Of a DNA stretch of 64,000 nucleotides, positions 9,600 through 22,116 are shown piece after piece. Origin of the DNA: Anaeramoeba flamelloides (Eukaryota > Metamonada > Anaeramoebidae); NCBI GenBank assembly GCA_027625915.1, contig JANTQA010000033.1:10656834-10720833 (forward strand), given 5' to 3'. The position numbers and the translations under genes were made by a program. The notes beneath the pieces were generated by a model. The model saw only the letters and a program-made list of their open reading frames with translations. It was not told where the DNA came from and did not search any database. Position 1 is the first letter of the stretch. Each line of letters begins with the position of its first letter.

Positions 9600-12072
9600 T
9601 TCTTTCCAACCAAACCAAAAACACTAATTGATTTACGGAATTATTTTTTAAAACAAAGAAAGGGAATTAATTCAAATTTTCAAATTGAAGGATTATTGAA
9701 GGACCTTTTATTATTCTCTATATCTATTGATTCAAATAATTAGGTTACTTTAGCCAAATTAATTTTTTAAAGTAATTTCGGAGATCCTTAAATGTGGTGA
9801 TCTTTTAGGATTTAGTGAGATCTACAAAATGCAAAAAAATATAGTTAAACTCCTTGTAAAACAACTTTAAAATTTGAATTTTATGGTCAATTTATTTGTA
9901 AAATACACTTTATTTTTTATCCCAGATTGAATTGAAAAGAAAAGGTTCAGAACATTTTTCAAAAATTCTACCTAATAACTTTTTAGGATTTTGCACAAAA
10001 TCTTTCAATAGAATTAATACAACACTATCCTTAACTTTTTAGACAGACAATCACTTTCTTAACGGTGATTGTCTAGAATTAAGACTCTTTAATTTTTACA
10101 AATAAAAGTTTGAGTTTTGAAAAAAATATTTAGCATTATTTTTTATTAGAATATTTTTGGATAATAATTGAGAAATACTATAATATTTGGACGTTTGGTC
10201 ATTTATTATGATTTTTCATCAGTATTATAAAGTTGCTGATTATTGTACTTTTATGGACTATTGCAATTTTTTAACTATATCACATTATCAAACTTTATTT
10301 TTAATTAAAAAAGGATATCATTCTATTCTTTTTATATAGTTATATAATTACTGTTGAATAACTACTTTGATAACGAAAAAAATGTATCCAAAAGACCAAA
10401 AACTTTAGAAATCAGTTAAACTACATTAAATAGAACACTGATTCAACTTGATTCATAAAGATGAAATATTTCTTAAAATTTTGATAACAAAAAAAGAATA
10501 ACACAATAGTAATTATCTATCAAATTAGAATAACGGTTATTTTTCCATTTCGGCTTCATTAAGTAATCTGATCGAATTTAAATTGGTCTGTATGTGTATA
10601 CCGCATAGCACCCCGGATTTTGCCTAAATTCCATCAAGTTTTTTAAATTAGATTTAAAATGATATTGATCTACTAATATATTAATTTTCTTATTTGTCTT
10701 TAATCCAGATTTGAATTATAATAAAAAGTCAAAAATAGTTCAAAGATAAAGTAGTTAAGTTATTGATTTTTTTTTTGAAATTGAAAAAAAATGATAATTA
10801 TTCATTTTTTACATTTTTTTTAAAGATTTTTATTTTTATTTTTTTTTTTTAAATCGGAAATTTTATTTACATTAATAGTAATTCAAAACTCAACGCATTG
10901 ATTTATTAATAATAACCACCAAAAAATTTTGCTAATTTTATGATAAAAAAAAATAAAAAAAATAAATTACTGTGAAATTTATTTTTTTTTTTTGAAAAAA
11001 TTTCAATAAATATCAATTAAGAGAAAAATGAAATTGATTTCTTTAGGCCAAAATTAAATTTTTAATATGATTAATATTCTAAAAAACTTTTATTAAAGTA
11101 ATAGGAATTACTTGAAAAAATAAAACAAAAAAAAAATTGTTAAATAATTGTTTTTAATTAAATTGGAATTAAACAAATATAAACTTTTTTAATAGATAAA
11201 ATATTTATACCTAAATTTAAAATAAAATAAAAAATAACTCTTAAATATTATTCCGTGATATAATAAAATAATCTCCGAAACCAATTTTTTTTTATTATTT
11301 TTGTTATAAGTAAAAATTTGAATATATTTGCGATATTTGGATTTTTCCTTAATAAATTAATCAGATCTTGTTAAATAAGTTCTTGATATATGGTCTCTAA
11401 TTCAACAATATTGTTTATTTTTGTCTAGATTTTAAAAAGTCAAAAATTAAAAAATTGTAAAAAAATAAAAAAAAAAAATCAATTATTAATCTGACTCGAA
11501 CTATTAGCCAAATCATTTAAAATTGAAAGAAAATCTTGTTGAAAAAATTCTAAAATTTTGCAATGAAAAACAATTTGATTTTTTTTCTAATTTAATTTTA
11601 TATTTTTTTTATTTTTAAATTATTTAGAATCTAATATAGATATTGATATTGAATCTTAATCAATAGATAAAACAAATTTTTCTATGTGATGTTATCATAA
11701 CTTTTATAATGAATAAATTATTTAATCAAGCATTTTAGGCAATTTTGGGGTGAAAAGGCCCCAAAAAAATTCCAGTAAAGTATGATGTGTTTTAAATGTT
11801 AAAACTAAGAGGTTTTTTGATGTTTAGACAAACTTTTCAAAAAAAAAAAAAATTATTTTGATAAAATTTGGAAAAAATTATAAAATCACAATAACCAAAA
11901 AAAAATTTCAAATGATGGAAAATTTTTTTTTCAATTTATTTTTTATTTTAAGTAACTATACAATTTTTAATTATAAAATTTTTCTTTCTAAGTTAATTGT
12001 TTTTTTAATTCTATATCTTATTATCCTTTGATAACATTTCAAATTTAAATTTTTGTTTGAAATGTTTTTAGG
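9600..12072. other. AT-rich spacer, no gene seen
   Basis: Only stop-rich AT sequence. A short GC-richer motif, TATACCGCATAGCACCCCGG at 10595-10614, mirrors (reverse complement) the CGGGGTGCTAAGGGATATA at 12078-12096 and resembles the end of the TTAA-flanked family C elements; it may be the end of another, decayed copy lying to its left. Confidence 0.5.
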
Positions 12073-12078
12073 TTATTC

Positions 12079-13739
12079 GGGGTGCTAAGGGATATATGCA
12101 TGCATGCCTGTGTGTGTGTGTGTGCACTCGCGGTCGCGCACGTGTGCGTGTTTGTGATTATGTGTGATTGGTTGTTTTCCACTGATAAGTGAATCGAATT
12201 TGACTATTTTTTGTATTTTAGTATGATTTTAAAGTAATTATAAAGATGAACAAAGAAGAACAAAGATAAAGGGTTGTTATTTTATGATATCTTTTTTCAA
12301 AAATATAATTTCCAAAAAAAGGTGATTCATTTTTATTTTACGTTTCAAATATTTTTTATTTTATCAATCATTCTTTTTTATCCATCTGTAGTATCTAGGT
12401 AAGAGATATAATAGCTCAAATAAAACAAGTTATATTATTTACATTCAATATATATTCGTATATTAAACTTTTTCTATCAAATCAGCCCCATTTTTTCAAA
12501 TATCAATTATTTTTGATAATTAGCGTTTGTGACAAATAAGAAAAATAAATAGAATAATATAATTCAGTAAAATAAACTAAATTCTCAAAAAATTGGACAG
12601 ATTTTAAACTGTTGAAAGAATAACAATACTACACTTTATATTCAATTTGGGAAAAAAAAGTGATTTTACAAATTATTTCATTTTTTTGTCTTTTTTTTTG
12701 TTTTCAATTCGTTCTTTCCAGTTATGTAATCTGTTTGGTTAGATCTGGAATTTTTTATATCGATGGTTGGTAGAATTTAGTGTTGAGTTTGTTTAATTGA
12801 ATTATCACATAAAATTAGTCAATGGTGTCTTATCAATTGATCGATCAACAATTGTTAATGGTGAAATTTTAACAAATTTACCAATACGTTTTTGTTCAGC
12901 TCGTTTTTATTCTTTTGGACACACCAATTTTTTATTTTTGGAGTTTTTATATTTTTTTTCTTTATTTGGATGAAAATGATTACTTATAAAAACATTAATA
13001 CTTGATAACTTAAATGTGGTTTTTTATATTACGTTTGGAAAAATATAATAAATTGGGTTTTTGTTTTCCTATTTTAGATTTTAGATGTTTCCAAATTTTT
13101 GGAATGGGGTTTTAGTTTTTTTTTTTTGGGGAGAAGATAATTTTTAGATTCTTAGAATAAAACTTATAGCTATTTTGTGGTTTAAACTTTGATAAAAATA
13201 TAATCACATTCACTTCTCCAATTCCACCAAATCCAACGATTTAAAATCCTAATAAAGTAATATTTTGGGATAATTATTATATTTTTGGAACCCTTCTAGC
13301 TATTTAAGTCTGATTTATGTTTTCTTTTTGTGGTTCTCTCGATTGTAATATTGTTTTTCTTTTTAAACAAAATCCATTAATCCCAAATGTCAATGATAAA
13401 AAAATATTTCTAATTGTTTTTTGTTGTTGTGATTAAAAAACTCAAAAATGATGAAAAAAATAAAAAAATGAAAAATTAAATGCCAAAATAGAATGTTGAG
13501 ATAAGGATAAAAGATAAGTTATTCAACATTTGAAACACTATTTTAAGCAATTAAACTCAACATTCTATTGTGGCAATTTCTTTGAGACTTTGAAAAAAAA
13601 AATATTAAAAAATCTAATGAATGAAGTACTTTAAATCATAAAAATCAATGAGTTATAAACAAAGTAAAAAATGTTATTTTCTGATCTTCTTCAAAATTGT
13701 AAAAAGTGAAAAAATTTTTCATATACCGTGGCTACTCCC
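12079..13739 (+). mobile_element. TTAA-flanked non-autonomous transposon, family C copy 1
   Basis: The body from 12575 to 13739 aligns along its whole length with 30265-31403 (same orientation, roughly four fifths identical by eye). The right end is ACCGTGGCTACTCCC followed by TTAA (13740-13743). The left end is less sure: GGGGTGCTAAGGGATATATG at 12079 looks like the mirror of that end. TTAA flanks are typical of piggyBac-type insertion. No transposase is visible. An internal hairpin has arms 13481-13500 and 13556-13575. Confidence 0.65.
12092..12156. repeat. Alternating purine-pyrimidine (TG/CG/CA) tract
   Basis: ATATATGCATGCATGC runs into (TG)n, then CACTCGCGGTCGCGCACGTG and TGCGTG. Nearly perfect alternation of purine and pyrimidine for about 60 bases with many CpG steps, the composition that favours left-handed Z-DNA, in an otherwise AT-rich spacer. 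Confidence 0.85.
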
Positions 13740-13743
13740 TTAA

Positions 13744-13915
13744 GGAACACGTCTCTATTCTTGTTTTTTTGACCAATTTCTAAATAAGGGTTCCTTATCT
13801 AGAAATAAGTTTAATATAAAAAAAAAAGAGGGTTTTTCAAATCAAAGTAATTTGCAAAATAATTTTCTCGACCTCTATTAAATTTAGGTAAAAAAATTTA
13901 ATAGAGACTCTTCCC
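13744..13915 (+). mobile_element. TTAA-flanked MITE, family D copy 1
   Basis: Ends GGAACACGTCTCTATT and AATAGAGACTCTTCCC are inverted repeats; TTAA flanks both sides (13740-13743 and 13916-13919). It directly abuts the family C element and shares its TTAA. Related copies are at 29869-30041 (inverted) and 36333-36503. Confidence 0.75.
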
Positions 13916-14059
13916 TTAAAAAATTTTTCAGAAAATATTTCTTATCTAACCCCATAAAGATTTTTAGTCTGTAGAAATCCCTTTTCTAAGAACCACCTCA
14001 CTTTTACAGCTATCAATATTTTGATTGGACTTTTCTTTTGTTTTCCAATTCAAAAAACA

Positions 14060-14236
14060 AAAATTTTTTTTTTTTTCAGAAAAAGACGTTTTGGAAAAGC
14101 AAAAATCAATTCGCAATTTGATTATTTAATTAAAATTTTTTTTACAATAAGACAAAAACAAGAACCATTAATTTTGGAAAAACACTATGACGAGTTTAGG
14201 AGTTCCAAATCAACCAAAGACCATAATGTGATTTGA
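14060..14236 (+). other. Possible terminal exon, unidentified
   Basis: After a T-run plus CAG acceptor-like site, an open stretch reads KRRFGKAKINSQFDYLIK and ends EKHYDEFRSSKSTKDHNVI before a stop. The composition looks coding, but no partner exon or family was found. Confidence 0.25.
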
Positions 14237-14605
14237 AATTTGTAAACATTTTACTTTTTGGAACCCACAATAAAGTTTGTTAGGGGTATTTTACACAACG
14301 ACAAGTTTTTATTATTTTTGTTCCGAATTTTTGTAAAATCAATTCCTCTTCAATAAAATGGTAGTTTTGATTTCCATAAACAAGTGAGAAGCTCCAAACA
14401 CAAAACCAATTTTCTTTTTTTTTCACAATCGAACTATCAACAATTGTTTTCAAAAGGCGACTACTATCTTAACAAAGAGCAAAAGAATTGGCCACAATGA
14501 AGGGTGATTTATTAAGAATTTTGTTTGTTTTTGGAGCTGGTACAAAAACATTTTTTGACAAAATCAAAAAGCACGATCTTTCATAATTTTGATTGTCAAA
14601 GTAAA

Positions 14606-16171
14606 ATGCGGCAAAACTACAAACGAGCCATGATTCTGTTCACTTTTACGATCCTTTTTCTATTTCTTTTTTTGTCTAAAAAACCAAAAGTCAAAGTGCA
14701 AGAACCCTGGAACGAAAATGTACAAGAACAAGAAACTGACAGACCAACAAACAAATACCAAAAAGAAGAAAAAGCTAGAAATTCCCTGTTGAATCAAATC
14801 AAGGAAATCAATTCAAAAAAAAAAAAAATGGAAAAACAATTAAGGAATGTGGAAAAACAAAGGGTGGTACTGCAGGGCGACATAAAAACCTTTGAAAGCG
14901 AAAAAAAAGAATATGAAAGAGAAAAAAAAAGGATGGATTTGGATGAAGAAAGGGTTGTTATATATGATAAGTATATTATGGAAGATTTGGAATTTGAGTT
15001 CAAAAAGCAGGAATACAAGGTTGAGTCGCAATTACTCGAGATTGAAAAAAGAGAAAGCGAAATCCAAACAAGGGAAGAGGAAAATGAAAAAAGGAAAAGA
15101 GATTCGGGCAAAGAGGACGAGTACGCCTCAGAAAAGAAAGAGATCGAAGAAGAAAAAACAAAAATTGAAAACCTCAAAGAAGAAATGGAAATTCCACAAA
15201 AAGAATTCGAAATCGTAAAACAAGATTACCTTCTGAAAAAAAATCTTTTCCAAGACATTGGTAATATCGACGTTGTCTATACATGGAAAGGGATCAAAAG
15301 GGACAAAGGACAAGATCCATCGAATCGCTACAATTATGAATTACAATATTCGTTACGATCTATTGACAAATATTTGCCATGGGTAAACAAAATTTACATC
15401 TTGATGAACTCTGGCGCCGACTACCCCTATTGGATCAAACATGATTACCCTGGCAAAATCAGGATTATTGATCAGTGCGAATTGTTTGAAAGCAAGGAGT
15501 ACTGCCCCAGCGATAATAAGTTTGCAGCCTATTCTGTTGCCCATAGGATCCCCGGCCTAGCAAATAAATTTATCTTGATGGACCATGATTTCTTTTTCAA
15601 CAAGCCGATTACAAGAAATTACTTTTATACGAGGAATGATCTCCCAATTATTTATGAGACAAGAATGTATCAGCCAACATATAGATCCCGTGACGAGCTT
15701 CTGGACTTCATTAAGGAAGAAGGCTACCCACAGCACAAATACGCACGGTACTCACACATCCCAAAGCCAATGAGAAGAGATTTTCTTATTAGATTTGATG
15801 AGAAATACCCCGGATACGCAGGCCTTATACAGTCACATCTGGAGCCACATAACTTTTTAACAGAAGACTACTCCATGATTTATTTTGAATTTTTGTACAA
15901 ACAAAAATGGATGAGAAAATTGAACATCGACAAAGCCAAATTTTTCCAATTTCCTTTTTCATATAGAAATAATTTTAAGAAGCAAATCGACGGTTTGCAC
16001 GACAAATTATCAAACGAAGACATAATCACTTTTAGCTGTAAAAACAATTACGATCAGAATAATTCCAGATATCTCTCACAACGTGACATTTTATTCGATT
16101 TTTTTGAAAAATTATACCCTAATGTCCCCGATTACGAAATAACAAACCCCGATCATAAAAAATATTCTTAA
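14606..16171 (+). CDS. Stealth-family sugar-1-phosphate transferase, type II membrane protein
   Basis: Stealth proteins transfer hexose-1-phosphate; the eukaryotic relative GNPTAB adds GlcNAc-1-phosphate to lysosomal enzymes in the Golgi. The first ATG in frame is at 14606 (MRQNYKRAMILF), giving 521 residues; an in-frame extension to 14525 has only a TTG. Residues 8-23 form a signal anchor. Residues about 45-210 are highly charged (EKREQ-rich) and should form a long coiled-coil stalk. Stealth motifs follow: CR1 NIDVVYTW at 219, CR2 YSLRSIDKYLPWVNKIYIL at 246, HRIPGLANKFILMDHDFFF at 313-331, CR3 HIPKPMRRDFLIRFDEKYPG near 383, and EDYSMIYFE near 425. Where relatives have NDD this protein has DHD. 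The gene is intronless and complete, unlike its neighbours. Family is sure; substrate is unknown. Confidence 0.88.
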   Translation: MRQNYKRAMILFTFTILFLFLFLSKKPKVKVQEPWNENVQEQETDRPTNKYQKEEKARNSLLNQIKEINSKKKKMEKQLRNVEKQRVVLQGDIKTFESEKKEYEREKKRMDLDEERVVIYDKYIMEDLEFEFKKQEYKVESQLLEIEKRESEIQTREEENEKRKRDSGKEDEYASEKKEIEEEKTKIENLKEEMEIPQKEFEIVKQDYLLKKNLFQDIGNIDVVYTWKGIKRDKGQDPSNRYNYELQYSLRSIDKYLPWVNKIYILMNSGADYPYWIKHDYPGKIRIIDQCELFESKEYCPSDNKFAAYSVAHRIPGLANKFILMDHDFFFNKPITRNYFYTRNDLPIIYETRMYQPTYRSRDELLDFIKEEGYPQHKYARYSHIPKPMRRDFLIRFDEKYPGYAGLIQSHLEPHNFLTEDYSMIYFEFLYKQKWMRKLNIDKAKFFQFPFSYRNNFKKQIDGLHDKLSNEDIITFSCKNNYDQNNSRYLSQRDILFDFFEKLYPNVPDYEITNPDHKKYS

Positions 16172-18190
16172 TTTATTCAAAGCGCTTATTTTCATTTGTT
16201 GGGTTGCCTGTGACGATTTGTTTACTTCTGAATTTGCTATTCTCTTGTGTACAGAAAATTTTTTTTGAAATGAATTTTTGGCTGGTTAATGTGAACATTA
16301 ATCTAAATTCATTTTCAAAAGAAAATTTTTGAAAGAGTTCTTAAGAATATAGAAAGGTAAGATGTAAGAACAAATGAAAAAAAAGTTTTTTTAAAAATAC
16401 AATAAAGTGATTATTTTTTTTATTGGTTTTTTTTTTTTTTTTTTTTGTATCTTTTTATTTGCTGGAATTTTGAAAAAATAAGGAAAAAAGTAATTTAAAA
16501 ATTCTTTTCATTTTATTTTATTTATTATTATTATTATTGGGGAGACGCAACTCGACAAAATTACACATCTTTTTCCGAAACTCTAAATTTATTAAGAGTT
16601 TTTGATCCTATTTATTATATAGACAAGCTTAGAACCCATGGATAGTTTTTTCTTTAAAAAATGAAAAGAGAAAAAATTGTATTTTTTATTTTTTTTTTAT
16701 TATTGAAAAAGTGTAAATTACACTATAGTTGCCCTTAGACTTAAATTCCCTTTCATAAATTTTAGTGTGGAATCTTTGATTTCAGGATTATTAATTTAAG
16801 AAAATTATTTCAAACTCTTTTGGTTACAAATTAATACATTGAGATTTATTTCTTTTAATTTGTTTTGAAAAATTAATCTATTTTTTTTTAATAGGAAGGA
16901 AATACTCATAAAAAATGATCTATATTTTGTATTGTTTCTTTCTGTTCATGTTATAAACATAAAGGACAAAATTGGTTGAGTATTTATCTATGACTTGATA
17001 ATATATAGTTAGGCAATTGGTAAATGACTTGAATTTCGAATTATTGAATTTGATTGATAACAAAAATATTTTTGCGTTTTAAATAAAGAGTTTTGGTTTT
17101 TAATTATTGTAAAAATTTTTTTTGGGTGTGTCTTCGAGTATCAAAGAGTGTTGTGGGGTGTCGTAGAGTGCCTTGGTTTTCTTGATGTTTTTTTTTTATT
17201 ATTTGTAAAAGTGTTCTGTGTTTTTTTTTGAGGTTTTCTATTTTATTTGTGAAGTGTTCTAGGTTTTTTTTTTACTGTTTGAAATAAACAGAAAATTTAT
17301 TAAAATTTTCCGTTTATTTCAAAAAGTAAAAAAACCTAACGAAATCTATTGATTTTCCAAATAAATAGAAAACTCAAAAAAAACTAACGATAATCTATTG
17401 ATTTTGCAAATAAAAAGAAAAATCAAGAAACAAGTTAAGTTTTTTTTTTAATTTAAGAAATAAAAAAGAAAATTTAAAAAATTTTCCTCTAATTTAAGAA
17501 TTGGAAAAAGATCCTAACAACACTCTTATTGAGGTTTACTTTTTTTATCGGTAGAATATTTTATTTTACAAATAAATAGAAAAATCAAGAATACCTAATG
17601 GTCACTTTCCAAAAATAAAAAGAATTGAATAAAATCTATGATTTTACTCTTTTATATTATTTTTTTTTATAAAAAACTAACAATAGAACTTTCAACTTTC
17701 AGAATTCAGCAACTAATTTTATGTGTATATTTATGTTTCAATTTTCATTCCAATTAAAAATATTTAAATACCAGTTACTATTATTATTTATTATTTGATT
17801 AAATTTTATTAATTTTTCAAAATAAGAAAGAGAAAAAATTGTTTAATTTATTTTTAAATTGAAATTTTTTTTATAGACTGAAATTATCATATTTTACAAT
17901 TTTAAATTCTGTTTTATAAATAAGAATTCTAGTGTTTCTGTTTATTTTGCATATTTCAGTAATACATGAATTAATCCAAGAATTTAAATGGTTTAAATTT
18001 TTTATTTCATAATTTAAAATTTCTAATAATATATTAATAAACTTTATATAAAAAATTTAAATAATCTAATTTTTAAACTATTATTTTGAGAATTGTTATG
18101 GAATAATTGTTTACAGTGATTATATATTTCTGTTGTTATTTCAATTTTTTTAATAAATGTGAATTTTTTTCTAAATAGATACCTCAAATT
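16172..18190. other. AT-rich spacer with family B repeat
   Basis: No gene seen. Poly-T at 16428-16447. The section 17090-17420 holds family B repeat arranged as a foldback (described separately). The remainder is stop-rich AT sequence. Confidence 0.55.
17090..17420. repeat. Family B foldback repeat
   Basis: GTGAAGTGTTCTAGGTTTTT and GAGGTTTTCTATTTTATTTG on one side face AACCTAACGAAATCTATTGA and TTTTCCAAATAAATAGAAAA on the other. The preceding GAGTGTTGTGGGGTGTCGTAG resembles the reverse complement of sequence at 50800-50850, so the full element probably extends beyond the AT-rich core. Confidence 0.55.
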
Positions 18191-18199
18191 ATTAATCTT

Positions 18200-19990
18200 T
18201 GATAAATATTTTGATATTTTTTGTTTTGTAACTATTGGTCCTTAATCCCAATTGAATAATAATTTCAGAGAATTTTAATTTTTCATTAAATAATTTTTAT
18301 TTCTTTTTATAATTAAAATTTATACACAGCTAATCCTTTTTCCATGATTCGTTAATGGCTTTATTTTCATGAAATGGGAATTTTTAAATTAGAGTAAATA
18401 AAATAGGATATAATAGATATCCTTGGAATATACCAAGTCCTTTACCTTGATAATATTTTACTAAAATTTTTGAATAATTTTGCTTAAAATAATTTTTATT
18501 ATGGTTTTTCTAATTATTGTATAATTGATTGAATTAAAAGTATTTTTCTATATCAATCTAAATAATATTTGTTTTATCATTTTATATTCATTGTTGAATT
18601 TGATCTGATAATGGGTATTTAAGTAATTCAAGACAGATATTCGAGTATCATACATTTTTTCGAAAAGTTAAATTGAAAATTGTGAATAATTTCCCAATCT
18701 GGTTCAATTATTTTATATACCATTTTTAGAAATGATTTTTGTAAACTTTGATGTCTTGAAATTGATCTATAATTTAAAGCTGTTCCATCATTTTCTTTTT
18801 TACAAATATATATAAATGGTCTTTTTTTACTATATAAAATATTATTCTTATTAGGGTTAATTAACCAATTATTAAATATTTTTTGAAGTCTAATAAGATA
18901 ATTTATATAATTTTTATTTAAAATTAGATTTTCAATTGAGTCATCATCAATAATATATTTTTAAATTCTCAATTTTTTAAAAGTCTTTCACTATTTGATT
19001 TTTAAATATTTTTAATACTGTTGTTATTTTTTTGAATTGGAAAAAATATATCAAATTTAAATCCTTTTAAATTTTAATTTTGAAAAGTTATATATAATCT
19101 ATATTTTTGTAACTCAATTCAATAGATTTTTTTGTAAAATGTCCAAAATATCCATCAATTATATTTTTATTATTAATAATCATTTTGATTTTTTAAACTT
19201 TATTAAATTATTTTTTTCCAAAAATTTTTTGTTTTCAATAAATTATAAGTTTATTTCATTGATAAACTCATTCCAAGATAACATTTTTTTTGACCCTATT
19301 AAATGTGTTTTGGTAATTTAAAATATTTTGAATCCAGGTATCAATTTTATAATCCTTTTTATTTTCTTAATAAATTATATATATGTGCGTTTGGTAAATT
19401 TATTATTAATTTTTTTTTATAAATTAATATTTAAAATATTTTTTTTTTCGCAAAAATAATTTTTAATTCTCTTTGATAAGTATTATTTTTAGCTATTTTA
19501 TATTTTATTTTTATTATAAAATCTGTTTAAAGATTAATATTATTAATAATAATTTTTTGGTCGAAGAGATTATTCTAAACTAATTTTGATTTTTTATATT
19601 CTTTTTATTATATTAATTTATTACGATATGGTCAATTTTATTTGTTATGCTATTTGTAGAATTCGAAAATATTTTTTAAAAATTTTTATTTGTATTTTTT
19701 TTTTTTCATCTCAATATCTTTAAGGTTAAAATCTCTTAAAATTATTGTTTTGAAATTATGATATTGATTTGTTAATTTTTGGATAATTTTTAATAATTTT
19801 TTTTCAATCCCCTCTTAAATATAAAATCATTACTGCTCCACTTTATGGAGTCGTGGAATACCAATTTATTAATCACAGTTTGTGGAATCTTATTTATTGT
19901 TGATAATATACTTTCTATCGGGTTTTTACTCCTCCTGTTTCATGACATGGATAATTTTTAATTTGGTCATGTAAATGATATTATATTTTT
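18200..19990 (-). mobile_element. Decayed LINE (non-LTR retrotransposon)
   Basis: Reading the minus strand in several frames gives ordered LINE signatures. Near 19740-19700: TIILRDFNLKD, the GDFN-type end of an apurinic-like endonuclease. Near 18800-18640: DGTALNYRSISRHQSLQKS followed by WEIIHNFQFNFSKK, matching the yRPIS and QfGFr blocks of reverse transcriptase. Near 18590-18540: NTFNSINYTII, like the FDsInh block. Near 18455-18395: GIFQGYLLYPILFTL, matching GIPQGSPLSPILF. Stops and frame changes are frequent, so it is an old, inactive copy. The catalytic YADD block was not found. Confidence 0.6.
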
Positions 19991-22116
19991 TTTACTTTAA
20001 TATTTTTAATTATTTTTTTCTTCTTCTTTTTTATTTAGTAAATTTTTTTGAGTACTCCTTTCTCACAATAAATAAATAAATAACTAAATATAAAATCTTT
20101 TTCCAAAAAAAGTGTACACCTCTCAAATCGTCAATACTATCAAATTTATTGTTAATAAGATAATTGCTTATTGGTGATTTTCATTTTAATTATTCATTTT
20201 TTCATTTTTTTTTTTTTATTTATCAATATTGAGTCGTTGGAAAATGAAAAAAAACAAGATAAGAAGAAATCAATTTGGAAATAATAGTCCAGTATAAAAA
20301 ATGGAAACAGTTTATTTTTGATTTCAAATATTTTATATATAGGAATTAAGAAATATAATTATTGGATTACTACATGTAACAAAGAAAAGAAAAAATAACA
20401 AAATACACAATTCAACAAAATACCCAGATAAATTGTTACTTTATATTGAAAATGAGACCTTAAAGACTAAAAGTTTGTCTTGTAAAGAATTTTTTTACAT
20501 TTAACCTTTTACCAACAGTTTTTTATTGATTTTATATATTTTTTTTTTCATTACAATTTACAAAAACAAGATTTCTGATTTCAAATAAAAAGAGCACATT
20601 GATTTTTAGAATATTTAATATTAATTTGTATTGTTTTGTTTTTAATGAGTTTTTATTCTTCAGTTGAGTGTTTTTTTATGTTTTATAGAGTTTCTTATAT
20701 TTTAGAATGATACTACAGTTAATTTGTCCATTTATGAATAATTCTTGAAAAATTTCTATACCCCTTTTATTTGAAAAAAGAGTTTAGATTAATAAAAATT
20801 ATATCCATGAACTGAATTATTTGTATATCTAGTGCTGGATACTGAATTTCCCAAATAAAATTTTAAATATTTTTTTTTGAATAATATTTGTATTAAACCT
20901 TTTGAATTTTTTTCCTCATAACAATTTTTATTTATCGTTTCAAAAAAAATATACCCATTGGGGTATTTTTCGGGGTTTTTTTTTTCTTGATGAAAACAAA
21001 TATCTAAGTAATTATTAACAAGAAAAGATTAAAAAATTGTTTTTTTAAAACAAAAAAGGAAAAAGAATTAAAAAGTGAAGAAGTGGGGAAAATGAAAGAG
21101 GGTAAAAAATAATAAAAAAAACAATATAAAATCTTAATTTAAAATTTTTTTTATACCTCAAGTTTTGAATGGGTTAGTAGTTGTTTCCTTTTCTTTTTGA
21201 ATTTTTTCTAGATCGCCACTATAATTTGTTTTTAATGAGGTATAACTATTTTAACAAACAATTGATCAAATTGAAAAAATATCTTATAAGTTTTAATTTA
21301 GAACTTTATGGATATGCTAAATCTATAAAGTTCAATTTTTTTCGAATATAATTTTTTTTCGAATTTTTCTTTTTTATTCTTTTGGTTTTTTCTCCATTTT
21401 TACCTCTCCAAAACAAAAAAAAAACAAAAAGTAGACTTACCCAAACATCCTAAAAGGAATTTGGAAAAATTAAAAGTTATAAACAATTGAAAATTTAATT
21501 AATTATTTTTTTGATTTACAAAAAAAAAAAGATTTCTTTTGTTTTAAATTAGTTTTGAACATTTGAAACTTTTTTTTATTTAAATTTTTGTATTGTACCA
21601 TTTTATAAATAGATATGTTAAACAAATGGTTTTAGTTTCATCAACTTATCGCTAACTTTAATAAAAAAACCATAAATATATCAAATATAAATATTATATG
21701 ATTGAAATGTAAATTTAAGTTTGATAAAAAAAATTGAGAAACAAAAACATAATTATTATATTGTGATAAAAAAATAAAATTCAAAGTTTTTTATTGAAAG
21801 TTTATTTAATGTAAAAAAAGAAATAGAAAAAGAAATAAAAAAACATAAAAAAAAATCAAAATAAAAAAAAAAAAAAAAAAAAAAAAATGAATAAAAAAAC
21901 AGTTTTCTATTATTAGATCCTTTTAAAAAAATATATGAGTTTTTTTTCTTCTTTATGAATTTATTTTTTTTGTTTAACAAAAACCACAGTGATTTTCCCC
22001 AATTAAATAAAAAATTTATATTTAATTATCTAGATGTAATATCTCACAAAAAAAATAATTTTATAAAATCGAATTCACGAATGTTAATCAAATATTAATA
22101 AATAAAAAAAATCAAA
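19991..22116. other. AT-rich spacer, no gene seen
   Basis: Both strands are stop-rich. Long A run at 21866-21886. Nothing else recognised. Confidence 0.5.

Noticed and set aside
14794-15313. Long Ser/Phe-rich minus-strand frames opposite the Stealth gene
   Set aside because: They mirror the AG-rich coiled-coil codons and lack any domain; shadows of the real gene.
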